Origin: Granulicella sp.
GTDB lineage: Bacteria; Acidobacteriota; Terriglobia; Terriglobales; Acidobacteriaceae
Reading direction: 5' to 3'
Length of the DNA: 63,891 nt
NCBI GenBank assembly: GCA_003132145.1
Contig: PKWU01000009.1
Span: 1-63,891 of the forward strand
Part shown: positions 8,220 through 17,429 of the stretch, one piece after another
Layout: each line of letters starts with the position of its first letter
How positions within the stretch are numbered: position 1 is the stretch's first letter
Notes under the pieces: model-generated
Told to the model about the DNA's origin: nothing
Database searches by the model: none
The model's input: the letters and a program-made list of their open reading frames with translations, nothing else
Made by a program: the position numbers and the translations under genes

Positions 8220-9074
8220 TTAGACCCAGGCGCTGAGGAGTCGTGCGGCGGTGGCGTGCAGCTTGAGGCTGTCTGAACGGGCGGCGAAGTAGCGGGCGTT
8301 GATCTCTGGGGAACCGAGGTCTTCGATGGTGTGGAAGGCGGCGAGTTCGGCGGCGATTTCGGTGGGGGTGAAGAAGAGGTGGAAGGGCTCGCCGGCGAGG
8401 TGCACGCGGGAGGCGAGCGAGTCGCGGGCGAGCTGCTCGTTTGGGGAAAGCGCGGCGCGGGGCTGGGTGTAGTCGAGGATCACTCCGCTGCCGTGCGGTT
8501 GCGACGCGATGAAGGCGAGCGTGGCGCGGAAGGCTTCAATCGTGAGGTAGGGCACGACGCCGAGCCATGCGAAGAGGCTGGGCGCGGTGGGATCGAAGCC
8601 TGCGGCGCGGAGTTGAGCGGCGAGGGAGTGGCGCTCGAAGTCCACGGGCGCGTAGGCGAGGCGCGCGGGGGAGGGAAGGTTGGAGGCGCAGAGGAGATCG
8701 CGCTTCCACTGCTGCGTGGAGGGGTGGTCCACCTCGAAGACGCGGAGATGCGGGAAGGGATTGCGGTGGGCGAAGGTGTCGAGGCCCGCGCCGAGCATGA
8801 CGTACTGGGTGACGCCGCGCGCGACTGCTTGAGCGAGGAGGTCTTCGGCGTAGCGGCTGCGGGCGACGAGGAATGCGCGCAAGCCGATGGAGTGGGGACG
8901 CGGCTTGTGCGCTGGATTGCGGCCTGGAGTGCGCTGCAACTGGTCGGCGTAGGGGCCGAGCATGGGAATGGCGATGGGATCGACGAGCACCAGCGGGGGC
9001 GCGTCGTAGATCTGGTGGGCGGCGCGGCGCAGGGCGACACGCAGTGCGGTGCGCGATGGGCGGGAGCGGTCCAT
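8220..9074 (-). CDS. Class I SAM-dependent methyltransferase (LCMT/TIGR00027-like)
   Basis: A 284-aa protein. The SAM-binding motif YVMLGAGLDTFAHR (91-104) and the following EVDHPSTQQWK are characteristic of the leucine carboxyl methyltransferase-like family that includes many actinobacterial and acidobacterial proteins. The start ATG shares one base with the stop of the upstream membrane gene (TGATG), so the two are probably co-translated. The methyl acceptor is unknown; a role in polyketide or lipid modification is possible but not shown. Confidence 0.85.
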   Translation of the reverse strand: MDRSRPSRTALRVALRRAAHQIYDAPPLVLVDPIAIPMLGPYADQLQRTPGRNPAHKPRPHSIGLRAFLVARSRYAEDLLAQAVARGVTQYVMLGAGLDTFAHRNPFPHLRVFEVDHPSTQQWKRDLLCASNLPSPARLAYAPVDFERHSLAAQLRAAGFDPTAPSLFAWLGVVPYLTIEAFRATLAFIASQPHGSGVILDYTQPRAALSPNEQLARDSLASRVHLAGEPFHLFFTPTEIAAELAAFHTIEDLGSPEINARYFAARSDSLKLHATAARLLSAWV

Positions 9075-9391
9075 CAGATGCGCCGCAGGATGCGCCGGAG
9101 CCAGAGCGTGCCGAGGGCGCCGAGGGCGACGGCCATGACGACGAGGCCGATGGGAAGGCCGACGCGGCGATAGGTGAGCGCGAAGTCGAGGGCTGAGTGC
9201 GTGGCGCTGTTGTAGATGAGGATGAAGACGATGGCGCAGAAGGTGGCGGCGAAGAAGGCCATGAAGCCGGAGGCGACGGCCATCAGCAGGCTGGCGAACC
9301 AACCGAGGTTGCCGAGCGGCACGCCAAAGAGGTATCCGGCGGCAAAGGTGCGCTGGGTTGCGGGCGGATTTGTGGGGGGATTGCGCGACAT
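9074..9391 (-). CDS. Small integral membrane protein
   Basis: A 105-aa protein with three likely transmembrane helices: roughly residues 25-45 (LGNLGWFASLLMAVASGFMA), 47-62 and 80-98 (LPIGLVVMAVALGALGTLW). The N-terminus is polar. It overlaps the methyltransferase start by one base. Longer upstream starts are possible, but this ATG keeps the divergent intergenic space. Function unknown. Confidence 0.7.
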   Translation of the reverse strand: MSRNPPTNPPATQRTFAAGYLFGVPLGNLGWFASLLMAVASGFMAFFAATFCAIVFILIYNSATHSALDFALTYRRVGLPIGLVVMAVALGALGTLWLRRILRRI

Positions 9392-9410
9392 GCAGGTAGA
9401 ATACCTTCTT

Positions 9411-10268
9411 ATGGTGGAAGGCGCGAAGGCGATGGCTGAGAGCATCCAAAGCGGGCTGGTGCAGGCGACGCAGGTGGCGCGGGAGGCGACGGTTCGGCGG
9501 GCGGCCAACGGCGTTTATTTCGCCACGTTCGGCGAGACGGGACTGGACGACGCGGACCTGGTGCGCATGGTGCAGGCTGTGCCGTCGGCTGTGGCGGCGG
9601 CGCTGGGGCGCAAGACGTACTACTTTGTGCCGCTGGCGCTGGCCGAGGGACGCAATGCGGAGAGTGCCGGGCACCGCAGCGGCAACGAGGAGACGACGAT
9701 CTCGCCGGTGTACACGGCGGAGCTGGCCGAGCAGGCGATCTGCCACCGCAACGTGGCGCTGGGAGGGGGCGCGGAGAAGGGCGCAGGGAAAAATGACGAG
9801 GGGAGCGAGGGGGTCTTCATCTCCACGCGGCTGCTGAGCGACCGCTTCTCGCTGGCCTTCGAGCTGTTCATCAACGTGGGACACGCGTTTGTGGACGCGG
9901 CGGGCGTTGCGGAGAGTTTCAGCGAGCTGGCGTGGAACCAGGCGGTGGCCGACGTGAGGGGCGAGACCAGCCTGGATGCGTGGGAGTGCCGGGCGCAGGC
10001 GGTTGGTGGCGGACAGAATGCGGGGCGCGAGGGCGGGCCGAAGATCGACGAGAAGGCCAAGACAGAGTTCATCGAGGCGGCGTTTTCAGACGCGATAGCA
10101 ATTTATTTGCTGTCGCTGTCGGTGGACTTCGACTACTCCGAGCTGCGCGAACGCGAATACCCTCTGCTGGCGCCGCAGGCCCTGGCGGAGCGGCTGCGGC
10201 TGGTGGCGCGGCTGTTCCCGCCCAATGCAGAGTACGAGTTCGCCATTCGGTATCGACGGCGGGCGTGA
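9411..10268 (+). CDS. Hypothetical protein
   Basis: About 285 aa, soluble. The start is uncertain: ATG at 9411 is used, with ATG at 9432 as an alternative; upstream codons overlap the divergent membrane gene. Contains GVYFATFGETGLDDADLVRM near the N-terminus and a hydrophobic helix AIAIYLLSLSVDFDYSEL near the C-terminus. A Gly/Glu-rich variable insert is near residues 120-140. No catalytic motif is recognised. Confidence 0.65.
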   Translation: MVEGAKAMAESIQSGLVQATQVAREATVRRAANGVYFATFGETGLDDADLVRMVQAVPSAVAAALGRKTYYFVPLALAEGRNAESAGHRSGNEETTISPVYTAELAEQAICHRNVALGGGAEKGAGKNDEGSEGVFISTRLLSDRFSLAFELFINVGHAFVDAAGVAESFSELAWNQAVADVRGETSLDAWECRAQAVGGGQNAGREGGPKIDEKAKTEFIEAAFSDAIAIYLLSLSVDFDYSELREREYPLLAPQALAERLRLVARLFPPNAEYEFAIRYRRRA

Positions 10269-10293
10269 TGCATTGGGGAGGGTTACGTAAAAG

Positions 10294-10370
10294 GCCCGGG
10301 GCTAAAGCCCGGTGAATCCAGTGGCTTTTTTCAGGGGGCTGAAGCCCCCTGCTCCCTCCGAAGAACAGGA
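10294..10370. repeat. GGGGCTAAAGCCC hairpin repeat, copy b
   Basis: Same two-hairpin composite as at 5037, followed by TGCTCCCTCCGAAGAACAG and then a CCTTCGCAACGCTCAGGATGACA unit between two convergent genes. Confidence 0.8.
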
Positions 10371-10455
10371 GCAAAGGCAAATACAGCGGTCCTTCGCAAC
10401 GCTCAGGATGACAGACAGGTGGGTGGGATGCGCCCGGTTTATATCACATCCGGGT

Positions 10456-11388
10456 TCAGCCGTAGTTTTCGGGGAGGCCGGAGGGCCAGGTGAGGTTGGC
10501 GACCGGGGCGACGGTGACGCGAATCTCTTCGAGCAGAGCTGGATCGTTGGCGAGCGTGAGGCACTTGAGATTGCCTTCGACGTGCTTGCGCGAGGACATG
10601 CCGACCAGGGTGCTGGCGACGCCGGGGTGGTCGAGGCAGAAGCGCAGGGCGAGCTCGGAGGCGTCGACGCCGCGGGCGCGGCAGAGGGCGACCACGCGCT
10701 GGCCGGCGTCGCGGACCTGCTGCGGCGCGGGGTGCCAGTCGGGCGCGCCGCGCTCGGTGATGATGCCCATGTGCAGCGGAGATGCGTTGATGATCCCGAT
10801 GCCGTTCTGCTTGGCGAAGGGGATGAGCTCGGAGTTGATGTCGTCGATCATGAGGTTGTAGCGGCAGTAGGTGAGGATGCTGTCCACTTTGACCTGGGCG
10901 GCGATGGCCATGAGGTTCTTGAGCGAGAAGCCGGTGATGCCGATGAAGCGGGCCTTGCCCTGCGCTTGCAGCTTGCGCATGGCGGGGACGGTCTCTTCGA
11001 CGATCTGGCGTGCGTCGCCGAACTCGACGTCATGGGCCTGCAGGAGATCGACGTAGTCGGTTTGCAGGCGGGCGAGCGACTCGTCGAGGCCGGCGGTGAT
11101 GCGTGCGGCGGAGAAGTCGAACTGGTCTGCGCTGTAGCGGCCGCACTTGGTGGCAAGGATGACCCGCTGACGCAGGCCGACGAGCGCCTCTCCGAGACGC
11201 GTCTCGGCGAGGGTGAGGCCGTAGTAGGGAGATACATCGAAGTAGTTGATGCCGCGCTCGACCGCGAGATGGACTGCGGCCTTTCCCTCGGCGGGATCGG
11301 TCTGGCGAAAGGCGTTGCCCAGCGGCGAAGCGCCGTATCCAAGGATTGAGATGCGCAGCGATGTATTGCCCAGTTGACGGTATTCCAT
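10456..11388 (-). CDS. Aldo/keto reductase
   Basis: A 310-aa (beta/alpha)8 NAD(P)H oxidoreductase. The catalytic tetrad is visible: Asp and Tyr in YFDVSPYYG (about 49-57), Lys in ILATKCGRY (about 77-85) and His in LLQAHDVEF. The sequence is close to the L-galactose/L-fucose dehydrogenase branch, and the gene lies downstream of a deoxysugar isomerase and kinase. A sugar dehydrogenase role is therefore plausible, but the substrate is inferred. Confidence 0.88.
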   Translation of the reverse strand: MEYRQLGNTSLRISILGYGASPLGNAFRQTDPAEGKAAVHLAVERGINYFDVSPYYGLTLAETRLGEALVGLRQRVILATKCGRYSADQFDFSAARITAGLDESLARLQTDYVDLLQAHDVEFGDARQIVEETVPAMRKLQAQGKARFIGITGFSLKNLMAIAAQVKVDSILTYCRYNLMIDDINSELIPFAKQNGIGIINASPLHMGIITERGAPDWHPAPQQVRDAGQRVVALCRARGVDASELALRFCLDHPGVASTLVGMSSRKHVEGNLKCLTLANDPALLEEIRVTVAPVANLTWPSGLPENYG

Positions 11389-11474
11389 GGTTTCCCTCGT
11401 GCAGTTTGGATTCTAGGTTGAAAATGGGTTGAAGATCGTGGAGCTACAAGCGGTTTCGGGGGTCCTTCGACTCT

Positions 11475-11501
11475 GCCTCTCGCGATGAGACTGCGAGAGG
11501 C
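11475..11501. repeat. Palindrome of the CCTTCGAC...CAGGATGACA repeat
   Basis: GCCTCTCGC pairs perfectly with GCGAGAGGC around GATGAGACT. The same loop word appears in several REP-like copies although the stems are unrelated. It may also act as a hairpin terminator after the isomerase gene. Confidence 0.6.
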
Positions 11502-11564
11502 TCCGCTCAGGATGACACATTTACATTAATCGATCACTTACGCGTTACGAAGACCTCGATTCAG

Positions 11565-13196
11565 CTATATTGTTCCGCAGAGATGGACTTCGATGCCGAG
11601 TTCGGCCATCATTGCGGACTTAGCGGCGAGGGCGCGATCGGCTTGCTCGGCGGTTTCGGTGTATGCGACGTTGATGTGGTTTGCAGGATGGCGCGCCATG
11701 AACTGGTCGCGCGTGATGCCATGCAGCAGGACGTTCATGATGGGCCACTGCGGCGTGACGGCTTGCAGGCGGCGCTCGGTCTCTTCGGCGGGAAGCTCGA
11801 CTGCGGTGGCTCGGCCGATGTCGGCGTGGAGCTTGCCTCCTTCGCTGAAGACGCGGCTCCAGACGACGGGGCCAGGCTTGCAGACGCCCTTCAGGGTCCC
11901 TCCGCCGAGGCGGAAGTACATGGGCGGCTGGCGCTCGCTGGTGGCACCAGCGTATCCGCCGGCGATGTGCGAGGCGGGGACGGCGCCGGAGATCTGGAAG
12001 AGCCAGACGAAGTCGTCTTTATACTGCTCTCCCCAGCGCACATCGTGGAGGGTTGTGGCGGGGTCGAGGTGCATGGCGGTCCAGACGCGATTGGTGAGGA
12101 TGAGGTCGATGCCGGCGCACTCGTCTGCCTCGTTGAAGTGGGGTAGCGGCCGGCCGGCGTAGAGTTCCTTGCCCGCGGCATCGAAGACCGGAGGCCGCTC
12201 CACGTTGTTCAGCAGGCCTTCGGCCAGGTCGGATGCGGGGACGAGGTCCTTCAGACCCTGCTGGTAGGGGATGCCGATGGAGTCGCAGCCAAACTCGTCG
12301 GCGATGCGCATGGCAGCGATGTACATCTTGCACTGTTGGAGAATCTGGGCGTCGGTGAGGTCGGTCTCCTCGTTTGGCCCGGTGAGGAACTTCATTCCGC
12401 TGCGGTCCAGCCACTGGCGGACCGAGCCTGCTTCCTCATCCGAGACGGTGCGCATGGCGGCGACCAGAGCGGACTGGCTCATCCTCTCCTTGAAGACGCT
12501 GGCGGCGTTCAGAAGATCGTCGTCGATGATGGCGTTCATCATGCCCATGCAGCCCTCGTCGAAGACGCCGAGGATGGCCTTGCGGCTCTTAAGAACCTTG
12601 GCGAGAGAGACGCCGAGCTGACGTTCGGCGGCGGGCAGTTTGGATGCGTCGAGCGGGTGAACGTGGCTCAGGTCGTGGTCGATCCTGCCCTCGCGAATCC
12701 ACTGGCGCAGGCCGTTGACGAAGAAGGGATCGGTGAAGTCCTTGCTCCAGAGGGTGCTGTACTTGATACCCGCCTTGCGCATGCAGCCGTTGAGGTTGAG
12801 CATTCCGACGAGGCCGGGCCACTGGCCGGACCAATTGGCGATGGTGAGGATGGGACCGCGATGGCTGAGCAGGCCGGCGAGGATGTGGTGGCTGTACTGC
12901 CAGACGGACTCGACGACGACGAGAGGGGAGTTGGGGTCGATGCGCTCGAAGACATCCATTCCCATGCGCTGGCTGAAGATGAAGCCGTGCTTGAGGTCGT
13001 CGCGGTAGGGATGGGCGCGGCGGACCTTGAGGCCCTCGGCGGCGAAGGCCTGGATGACGGCGCGCTCGGCCTCGGCCTGGGCGGGCCAACAGACCTGGTT
13101 GGCGGATTGACGCAGATCGCCGCTGGCGATGAGAACGACTTCTCCGGGGACGGCTGCGATGGGGGCTTCAATCTGAGGAATGGAATACGCGGACAT
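11565..13196 (-). CDS. L-fucose isomerase family protein
   Basis: A 543-aa protein. The start ATG at 13196 follows AGGAG by 6-7 bases; codons further upstream are repeat DNA. FDEGCMGMMNAIIDDDLLN and KERMSQSALVAAM are typical of FucI-type ketol isomerases that bind a catalytic Mn ion through Glu/Asp. The likely reaction is L-fucose (or a related aldose) to its ketose in the cytoplasm. It follows a rhamnulokinase-like gene in the same direction and precedes the aldo/keto reductase. The exact sugar is not decided by sequence. Confidence 0.85.
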   Translation of the reverse strand: MSAYSIPQIEAPIAAVPGEVVLIASGDLRQSANQVCWPAQAEAERAVIQAFAAEGLKVRRAHPYRDDLKHGFIFSQRMGMDVFERIDPNSPLVVVESVWQYSHHILAGLLSHRGPILTIANWSGQWPGLVGMLNLNGCMRKAGIKYSTLWSKDFTDPFFVNGLRQWIREGRIDHDLSHVHPLDASKLPAAERQLGVSLAKVLKSRKAILGVFDEGCMGMMNAIIDDDLLNAASVFKERMSQSALVAAMRTVSDEEAGSVRQWLDRSGMKFLTGPNEETDLTDAQILQQCKMYIAAMRIADEFGCDSIGIPYQQGLKDLVPASDLAEGLLNNVERPPVFDAAGKELYAGRPLPHFNEADECAGIDLILTNRVWTAMHLDPATTLHDVRWGEQYKDDFVWLFQISGAVPASHIAGGYAGATSERQPPMYFRLGGGTLKGVCKPGPVVWSRVFSEGGKLHADIGRATAVELPAEETERRLQAVTPQWPIMNVLLHGITRDQFMARHPANHINVAYTETAEQADRALAAKSAMMAELGIEVHLCGTI

Positions 13197-13224
13197 TTTT
13201 TTCTCCTTATGTACTTGGTTGAAA

Positions 13225-13262
13225 TCCCACCCATCGCAAAGTGCGCGATGGATGGGGCACCC
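13225..13262. repeat. REP-like repeat, copy 7
   Basis: TCCCACCCATCGC, loop AAAGT, GCGCGATGGATGGGGCACCC. First of a tandem pair between kinase and isomerase genes. Confidence 0.9.
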
Positions 13263-13267
13263 GTCAA

Positions 13268-13306
13268 TCCCACCCATCGCAAAGTGCGCGATGGATGGGG
13301 CACCCG
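13268..13306. repeat. REP-like repeat, copy 8
   Basis: Identical core to copy 7, 5 bases further on, showing local tandem duplication. Confidence 0.9.
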
Positions 13307-13319
13307 GCGTCATCGGTTG

Positions 13320-14816
13320 TCACTCCTTCGGTGGCGCCGATGAAGATGCTTCCAGAACGGTGTAGCGCATCTGCGCGTCAGCCCAACTGACGCTGGGATG
13401 CGGGGCGTAGGAGACGCACTGGAGCGACTCTCCGATGGAGGCGCGACCGGCTGCGATGCCGGGCAACGCGCCGGTGGCGACCGCCTGCAGCATGACATTG
13501 CCCAGGGCGGAGGCCTCCACAGGCCCGCTGACTACGTTACATCCGCAGGCGTCGGCTGTCATCTGGCAGAGATATTGATTCAGACATCCGCCGCCGACGA
13601 CGCGGAGGGTGCGAATCTCGCGGGAGGTCAAGGACTGCAGGGCGTTGAGGGTGGACCAGTAGGAGAGGCTGAGGCTCTCGAAGCAGCAGCGCGCGACATC
13701 GCCGACGGATTGCGGCACGGGCTGGGCGGTGGATTGGCAGTAGGAGCGGATGGCCAGCAGCATGTCGGCGGGCGCGAGAAACTGATGCGCATCGGGATGG
13801 ATGAGCGAGCGGAAGGGTTGGGCGGCGGCGGCCGCGGCGATCAGGTTGTCCCAGGTGTAAGTGTGACCCTGCTGCTCCCACTGGCGGAGGCACTCCTGCA
13901 GGGGCCAGAGGCCGGTGAGATTGCGCAGGAAGAGCGTGGAGTTGCCGCAGCCGCCTTCGTTGGTGAAGCGCAGCGAGCGGGCGCGCGGGGTGGCGATGGG
14001 TGCGTCGAGTTCCATGCCCATGAGGCTCCAGGTGCCGCTGCTGATGAATGCGCTGTGCTGGTCGAGATTTGGAATGGAGGCGACGGCGCTGGCTGTATCG
14101 TGCGATGCGACGGCGATGACGGGGAAGGACTTGCTGAAGCCGCAGAGGTCGAGGACGCTGCGGCCAACATTGGAGAGGACGGTGGCGGGCGCGACAACCG
14201 GGGGCAGAATGCGATCTGGGATGGAGAGCTTGCGGAGCAGATCGCGGTGCCAGTCGCGCGCGGCGTGGTTGTACATTTCTGTGGTAGAGGCTTCGGTGAA
14301 CTCGACGGCTTTTTCGCCGCAGAGGAAGAAGTTGAAGAGGTCGGGAATCATCAGCAGGGTTTCGGCGGATTCGAGCCTGGGGTCGCGCGCAAGCACCATG
14401 GAGTAGAGCTGGAAGAGGGTGTTGAACTGGAGCGTCTGCACACCGGTGGCGGCGTAGAGATCGGCTTCAGGGACGCGCTGGAAGAGACGCGCCGGGATGC
14501 CGTTGGTGCGGGGGTCGCGGTAGTGCGAGGGATTGTCGAGCAGATGGCCACTAGGGTCGAGCAGGGCGAAGTCGACGCCCCAAGCATCGACGGCGATTCC
14601 GGCGGGAGGCTCGGCGAAGCGCGAAGAATACTTGGTGAGGCCGGTTTGGACCTCCGACCAGAGCCGCGGCGCGTCCCAGTAGATGCTGCCGTGCAGGTTG
14701 ACGCCGCCGTTGGGGAAACGATGCAGTTCGTCGAGAGAGAACCGGCGACCGTCGCAGTGGCCGACCATCAACCGGCCGCTGGCTGCGCCCAGATCGACGG
14801 CGACAAAGTGTGACAT
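13320..14816 (-). CDS. Rhamnulokinase-like FGGY carbohydrate kinase
   Basis: A 498-aa FGGY-family kinase. The N-terminal ATP-binding strand VDLGAASGRLMVG is diagnostic of rhamnulokinase/RhaB-type proteins, and GGGCLNQYLCQMTAD near residue 440 is the C-terminal nucleotide-binding loop. It should phosphorylate the ketose made by the neighbouring isomerase. In several bacteria RhaB-like kinases work with FucI-like isomerases, so L-fuculose and L-rhamnulose are both candidates. It is 38 bases downstream of the arginine decarboxylase gene. Confidence 0.88.
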   Translation of the reverse strand: MSHFVAVDLGAASGRLMVGHCDGRRFSLDELHRFPNGGVNLHGSIYWDAPRLWSEVQTGLTKYSSRFAEPPAGIAVDAWGVDFALLDPSGHLLDNPSHYRDPRTNGIPARLFQRVPEADLYAATGVQTLQFNTLFQLYSMVLARDPRLESAETLLMIPDLFNFFLCGEKAVEFTEASTTEMYNHAARDWHRDLLRKLSIPDRILPPVVAPATVLSNVGRSVLDLCGFSKSFPVIAVASHDTASAVASIPNLDQHSAFISSGTWSLMGMELDAPIATPRARSLRFTNEGGCGNSTLFLRNLTGLWPLQECLRQWEQQGHTYTWDNLIAAAAAAQPFRSLIHPDAHQFLAPADMLLAIRSYCQSTAQPVPQSVGDVARCCFESLSLSYWSTLNALQSLTSREIRTLRVVGGGCLNQYLCQMTADACGCNVVSGPVEASALGNVMLQAVATGALPGIAAGRASIGESLQCVSYAPHPSVSWADAQMRYTVLEASSSAPPKE

Positions 14817-14854
14817 ATGAACCTCAGGGGCTAAAGCAAGACGATACTCTTCGG

Positions 14855-15418
14855 CTAATTGTCGTCGAAGAGGAGGATGGCTCCGGCGATGGTGGTGGTC
14901 CAGCGGCCGTTCTTGTCACCGACGGCGGACTGGGTGACGTTGGCGGTGCGGACGATCTTGTTGGAGATGCGGTAGATCTCTTTTTTCTCGTCCCAGCTCT
15001 TGTCGGGGTCGAAGTCGACGTCGAGAGTCGTCGCGAGCATTTCGGCGGCGAGCTCTTCGGCGTAGTCTCCGGCCTGGTCCTCGGTCTCGCCGAAGCTGTG
15101 GTGCTCGGAGAGATAGCCGTAGGTGGCGCGGTCGGTGGGGATGGCGACGCCGATGGAGCTGACGACGAGGCGATGGGCCTCTCGGGTGGAGTTCTCGGCG
15201 ATGACGGCGAAGACGACCTCGCCGGGGTTGAGGTACTTGAGGCCCTCCTTGCGGGTGATGAGCTTGCAACGCGGCGGGAAGATGGAGGAGACGCGGACCA
15301 GGTTCTGGGCGGCGATGCCTGCGTCGCGCAGGGCGAGCTCGAAGCTGGTGAGGCGCTCTTTATGCTTGCCGACGCCCTTGGTGAAGAAGAGGCGCGTGGG
15401 AACCATGTTCATGCCCAA
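14855..15418 (-). CDS. Pyruvoyl-dependent arginine decarboxylase
   Basis: A 187-aa proenzyme. [20 protein letters not shown] (11-30) and the self-cleavage region [11 protein letters not shown] are the hallmark. Cleavage between Ser44 and Ser45 would give a beta chain and a pyruvoyl-bearing alpha chain. It converts arginine to agmatine, the substrate of the agmatine deiminase at 3777-4946. ALRDAGI and the C-terminal [13 protein letters not shown] are also typical. An alternative start at Met5 is possible. Confidence 0.93.
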   Translation of the reverse strand: MGMNMVPTRLFFTKGVGKHKERLTSFELALRDAGIAAQNLVRVSSIFPPRCKLITRKEGLKYLNPGEVVFAVIAENSTREAHRLVVSSIGVAIPTDRATYGYLSEHHSFGETEDQAGDYAEELAAEMLATTLDVDFDPDKSWDEKKEIYRISNKIVRTANVTQSAVGDKNGRWTTTIAGAILLFDDN

Positions 15419-15835
15419 TTTGGAAGACCCTCCGGGGAAGATTCAGGATGTGGCGCTGGGGCGACCGCTGTTGCGTAGACCGTGTCAAAGTTATCACAGC
15501 GGGGCGGGGGAGTGGGTTATTACGGGGTGACGATGGGGAAAAGGCGGGTATTGCAGGCGGGCGCGGAGCAGGGCTTGAGAGGCGCAGCAATGTCCGGCAG
15601 GGCTGGACGGGGAGGGCGGCTTCGCGCGGAAGCGGGCGATTAGCGGTGGTTGGCGGCGGAAAAGATGTAAAAATGCCATTAAGTTGGTGCAACAGCGAGA
15701 TCAATTTGGGTGGAATCTGTTATTTTTTAATTACCACTGTTTCACTTTGGTCATTGGAACTCACCTGCTTCGATGCGGGGCAGGGTGAGTTGCAGACGCC
15801 GCGTCAACCCAAAAACCTACGTAATAAGGAGCACC
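15419..15835. other. Intergenic region upstream of glutamine synthetase
   Basis: No gene is recognised. The last 160 bases are AT-richer (TTATTTTTTAATTACC near 15720) and probably carry the glnA promoter. A GGTGAGTTGCAGACGCCG stretch follows before the ribosome site AAGGAG at 15827. No known riboswitch is identified. Confidence 0.4.
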
Positions 15836-17266
15836 ATGACGAGCGAATATCGCGATTTTCTGGAACTTCCGTATGCAGAGCTAGAGGAACTCAACCTGAA
15901 GGCCAAAGAGCAGCGCCGAAAGCGCGTGGCGATCGACGTCATCCAGGAAGAGCGGCTGAAGTATTTGCGAGACGAGAAGCGGATCAAGGCGGTTACGGTA
16001 CTGTTCAGCGACCTTGAGGGCCGTCTGCACATGCTGGACTATGACAAGAAGTTTCTGGTGAAGAGCTGGGACAACCTGACGTTCGACGGGTCGTCGATCC
16101 GCGGGTTTACGGCGCAGAAGGAGAGCGACCTGCGGTTGGGGCTGGATTGGCGCGCATTCTACTGGGCACCGGCGGATGTCTTCGGTGCGGGCAAGGTGCT
16201 GGTGTTCGGCAACGTGATCGACAAGGACGGCGGGACGTACAGCGGGGACATCCGCGGCGTGCTGAAGCAGTACTCGCAGGAGATGTTCGAAAAGCACGGC
16301 TACACGATGAACGCGGCCAACGAGATTGAAGGATTCCTGTTCGCCGGGATTGATGCGGAGCAAACGTATCGCGAGACGGGCGCGTTCGAGTACACGAACA
16401 TGGGCGGGTACTACCACTCGCTGCCGGGCGACCCGCTGCGGGAGTTCATCGACCGGACGGCCGAGGTGCAGCGTGCGATGGGCTTCGAGAACGAGAAGGA
16501 CCATCCCGAGGTTGCGCCGTCGCAGTTCGAGATCAACTACGGATACTGCGAGGCAGTTGCGGCAGCGGACCAGATCCAGTTATACAAGCTGATCTGCCGC
16601 CAGGTGGCGACGCAGGCCGGGATGACGGCGAGCTTCCTTCCCAAGCCGGTGGTTGGCGTGAACGGCAGCGGGATGCACACCAATATGTCGGTGTCGAAGA
16701 ACGGGAAGAACCTGTTCTGGGACGCGAAGGGCGAGGAGAAAGTATCCAAGATGGCGTGGCAGTTTGTGGATCGGATTCTGACCCATGGACTGGACCTGTG
16801 CCTGGTGATGAATTCGAGCGTGAACTCGTATCGCCGGCTGGACCCGCATTTTGAGGCTCCAAACCAACTGAATGCGTCGGCGGTCAACCGTGGAGCGATG
16901 GTCCGGATACCGATCGGCAACGAGAAGTCCGCGCGCATCGAGGTGCGGTCGGTGGCACCGGATGCGAACCCGTACATGGTGCTATATACACTCTTCAAAA
17001 CCGGACTTGAGGGCGAGACGTCGAAGATCAAGAACCTGCGCTCGGCGAGTCGCTACCTGCCGGACAACATCTACACGGCGATGGAGGACTTCCGCAGCGC
17101 GGAGTGGACAACGACGCTACTGAGCGAGGATGTGAAGGCCCGCTATGCCGACCTGAAGCAGGCCGCGGCCGATCGCTGCCCACGGTTGCTGGGGACGATT
17201 GTGAAGACGTCGGAGATCCAGTTCCACCACGCTGTTTACAACCAACTGCTGTGGAACCAGTTCTAG
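15836..17266 (+). CDS. glnA: Glutamine synthetase
   Basis: A 476-aa ligase forming glutamine from glutamate, ammonia and ATP. DGSSIRGF (84-91), the metal-binding NEIEGFLF, GVNGSGMHTNMS and the ATP-binding NRGAMVRIP are intact. The ATG at 15836 follows AAGGAG. A classic GS-I adenylylation tyrosine motif (NLYDLP type) is not visible in the C-terminal third, so regulation may differ from the enteric enzyme. Confidence 0.95.
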   Translation: MTSEYRDFLELPYAELEELNLKAKEQRRKRVAIDVIQEERLKYLRDEKRIKAVTVLFSDLEGRLHMLDYDKKFLVKSWDNLTFDGSSIRGFTAQKESDLRLGLDWRAFYWAPADVFGAGKVLVFGNVIDKDGGTYSGDIRGVLKQYSQEMFEKHGYTMNAANEIEGFLFAGIDAEQTYRETGAFEYTNMGGYYHSLPGDPLREFIDRTAEVQRAMGFENEKDHPEVAPSQFEINYGYCEAVAAADQIQLYKLICRQVATQAGMTASFLPKPVVGVNGSGMHTNMSVSKNGKNLFWDAKGEEKVSKMAWQFVDRILTHGLDLCLVMNSSVNSYRRLDPHFEAPNQLNASAVNRGAMVRIPIGNEKSARIEVRSVAPDANPYMVLYTLFKTGLEGETSKIKNLRSASRYLPDNIYTAMEDFRSAEWTTTLLSEDVKARYADLKQAAADRCPRLLGTIVKTSEIQFHHAVYNQLLWNQF

Positions 17267-17286
17267 GTTCCGCCGCATGATTTGAG

Positions 17287-17320
17287 GAAGAGGCCCGCCG
17301 CGCGCGGGCCTCTTCTGTTG
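17287..17320 (+). terminator. Hairpin terminator after glnA
   Basis: GAAGAGGCCCG pairs with CGGGCCTCTTC over 11 bases around CCGCGCG, followed by TGTTG. The U-tract is weak. Confidence 0.6.
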
Positions 17321-17429
17321 TGGCAGCCTTGCGGCGTCGTTGCCATGCGCGGAGGTGGGTGGTAGGCTGCGAAGGCTGGTCTATTTCTGGCCATTTCTTC
17401 TGGCCTAACCCCTGGAGCGACGCGCGCAT

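Noticed and set aside
13225-13306. Tandem REP pair as a possible CRISPR remnant
   Set aside because: Two near-identical 38-base units with a 5-base gap, no spacers of regular length and no cas genes; the same unit is dispersed singly elsewhere.
15419-15835. Riboswitch upstream of glnA
   Set aside because: No match to a glutamine riboswitch core or other known aptamer could be found by eye.
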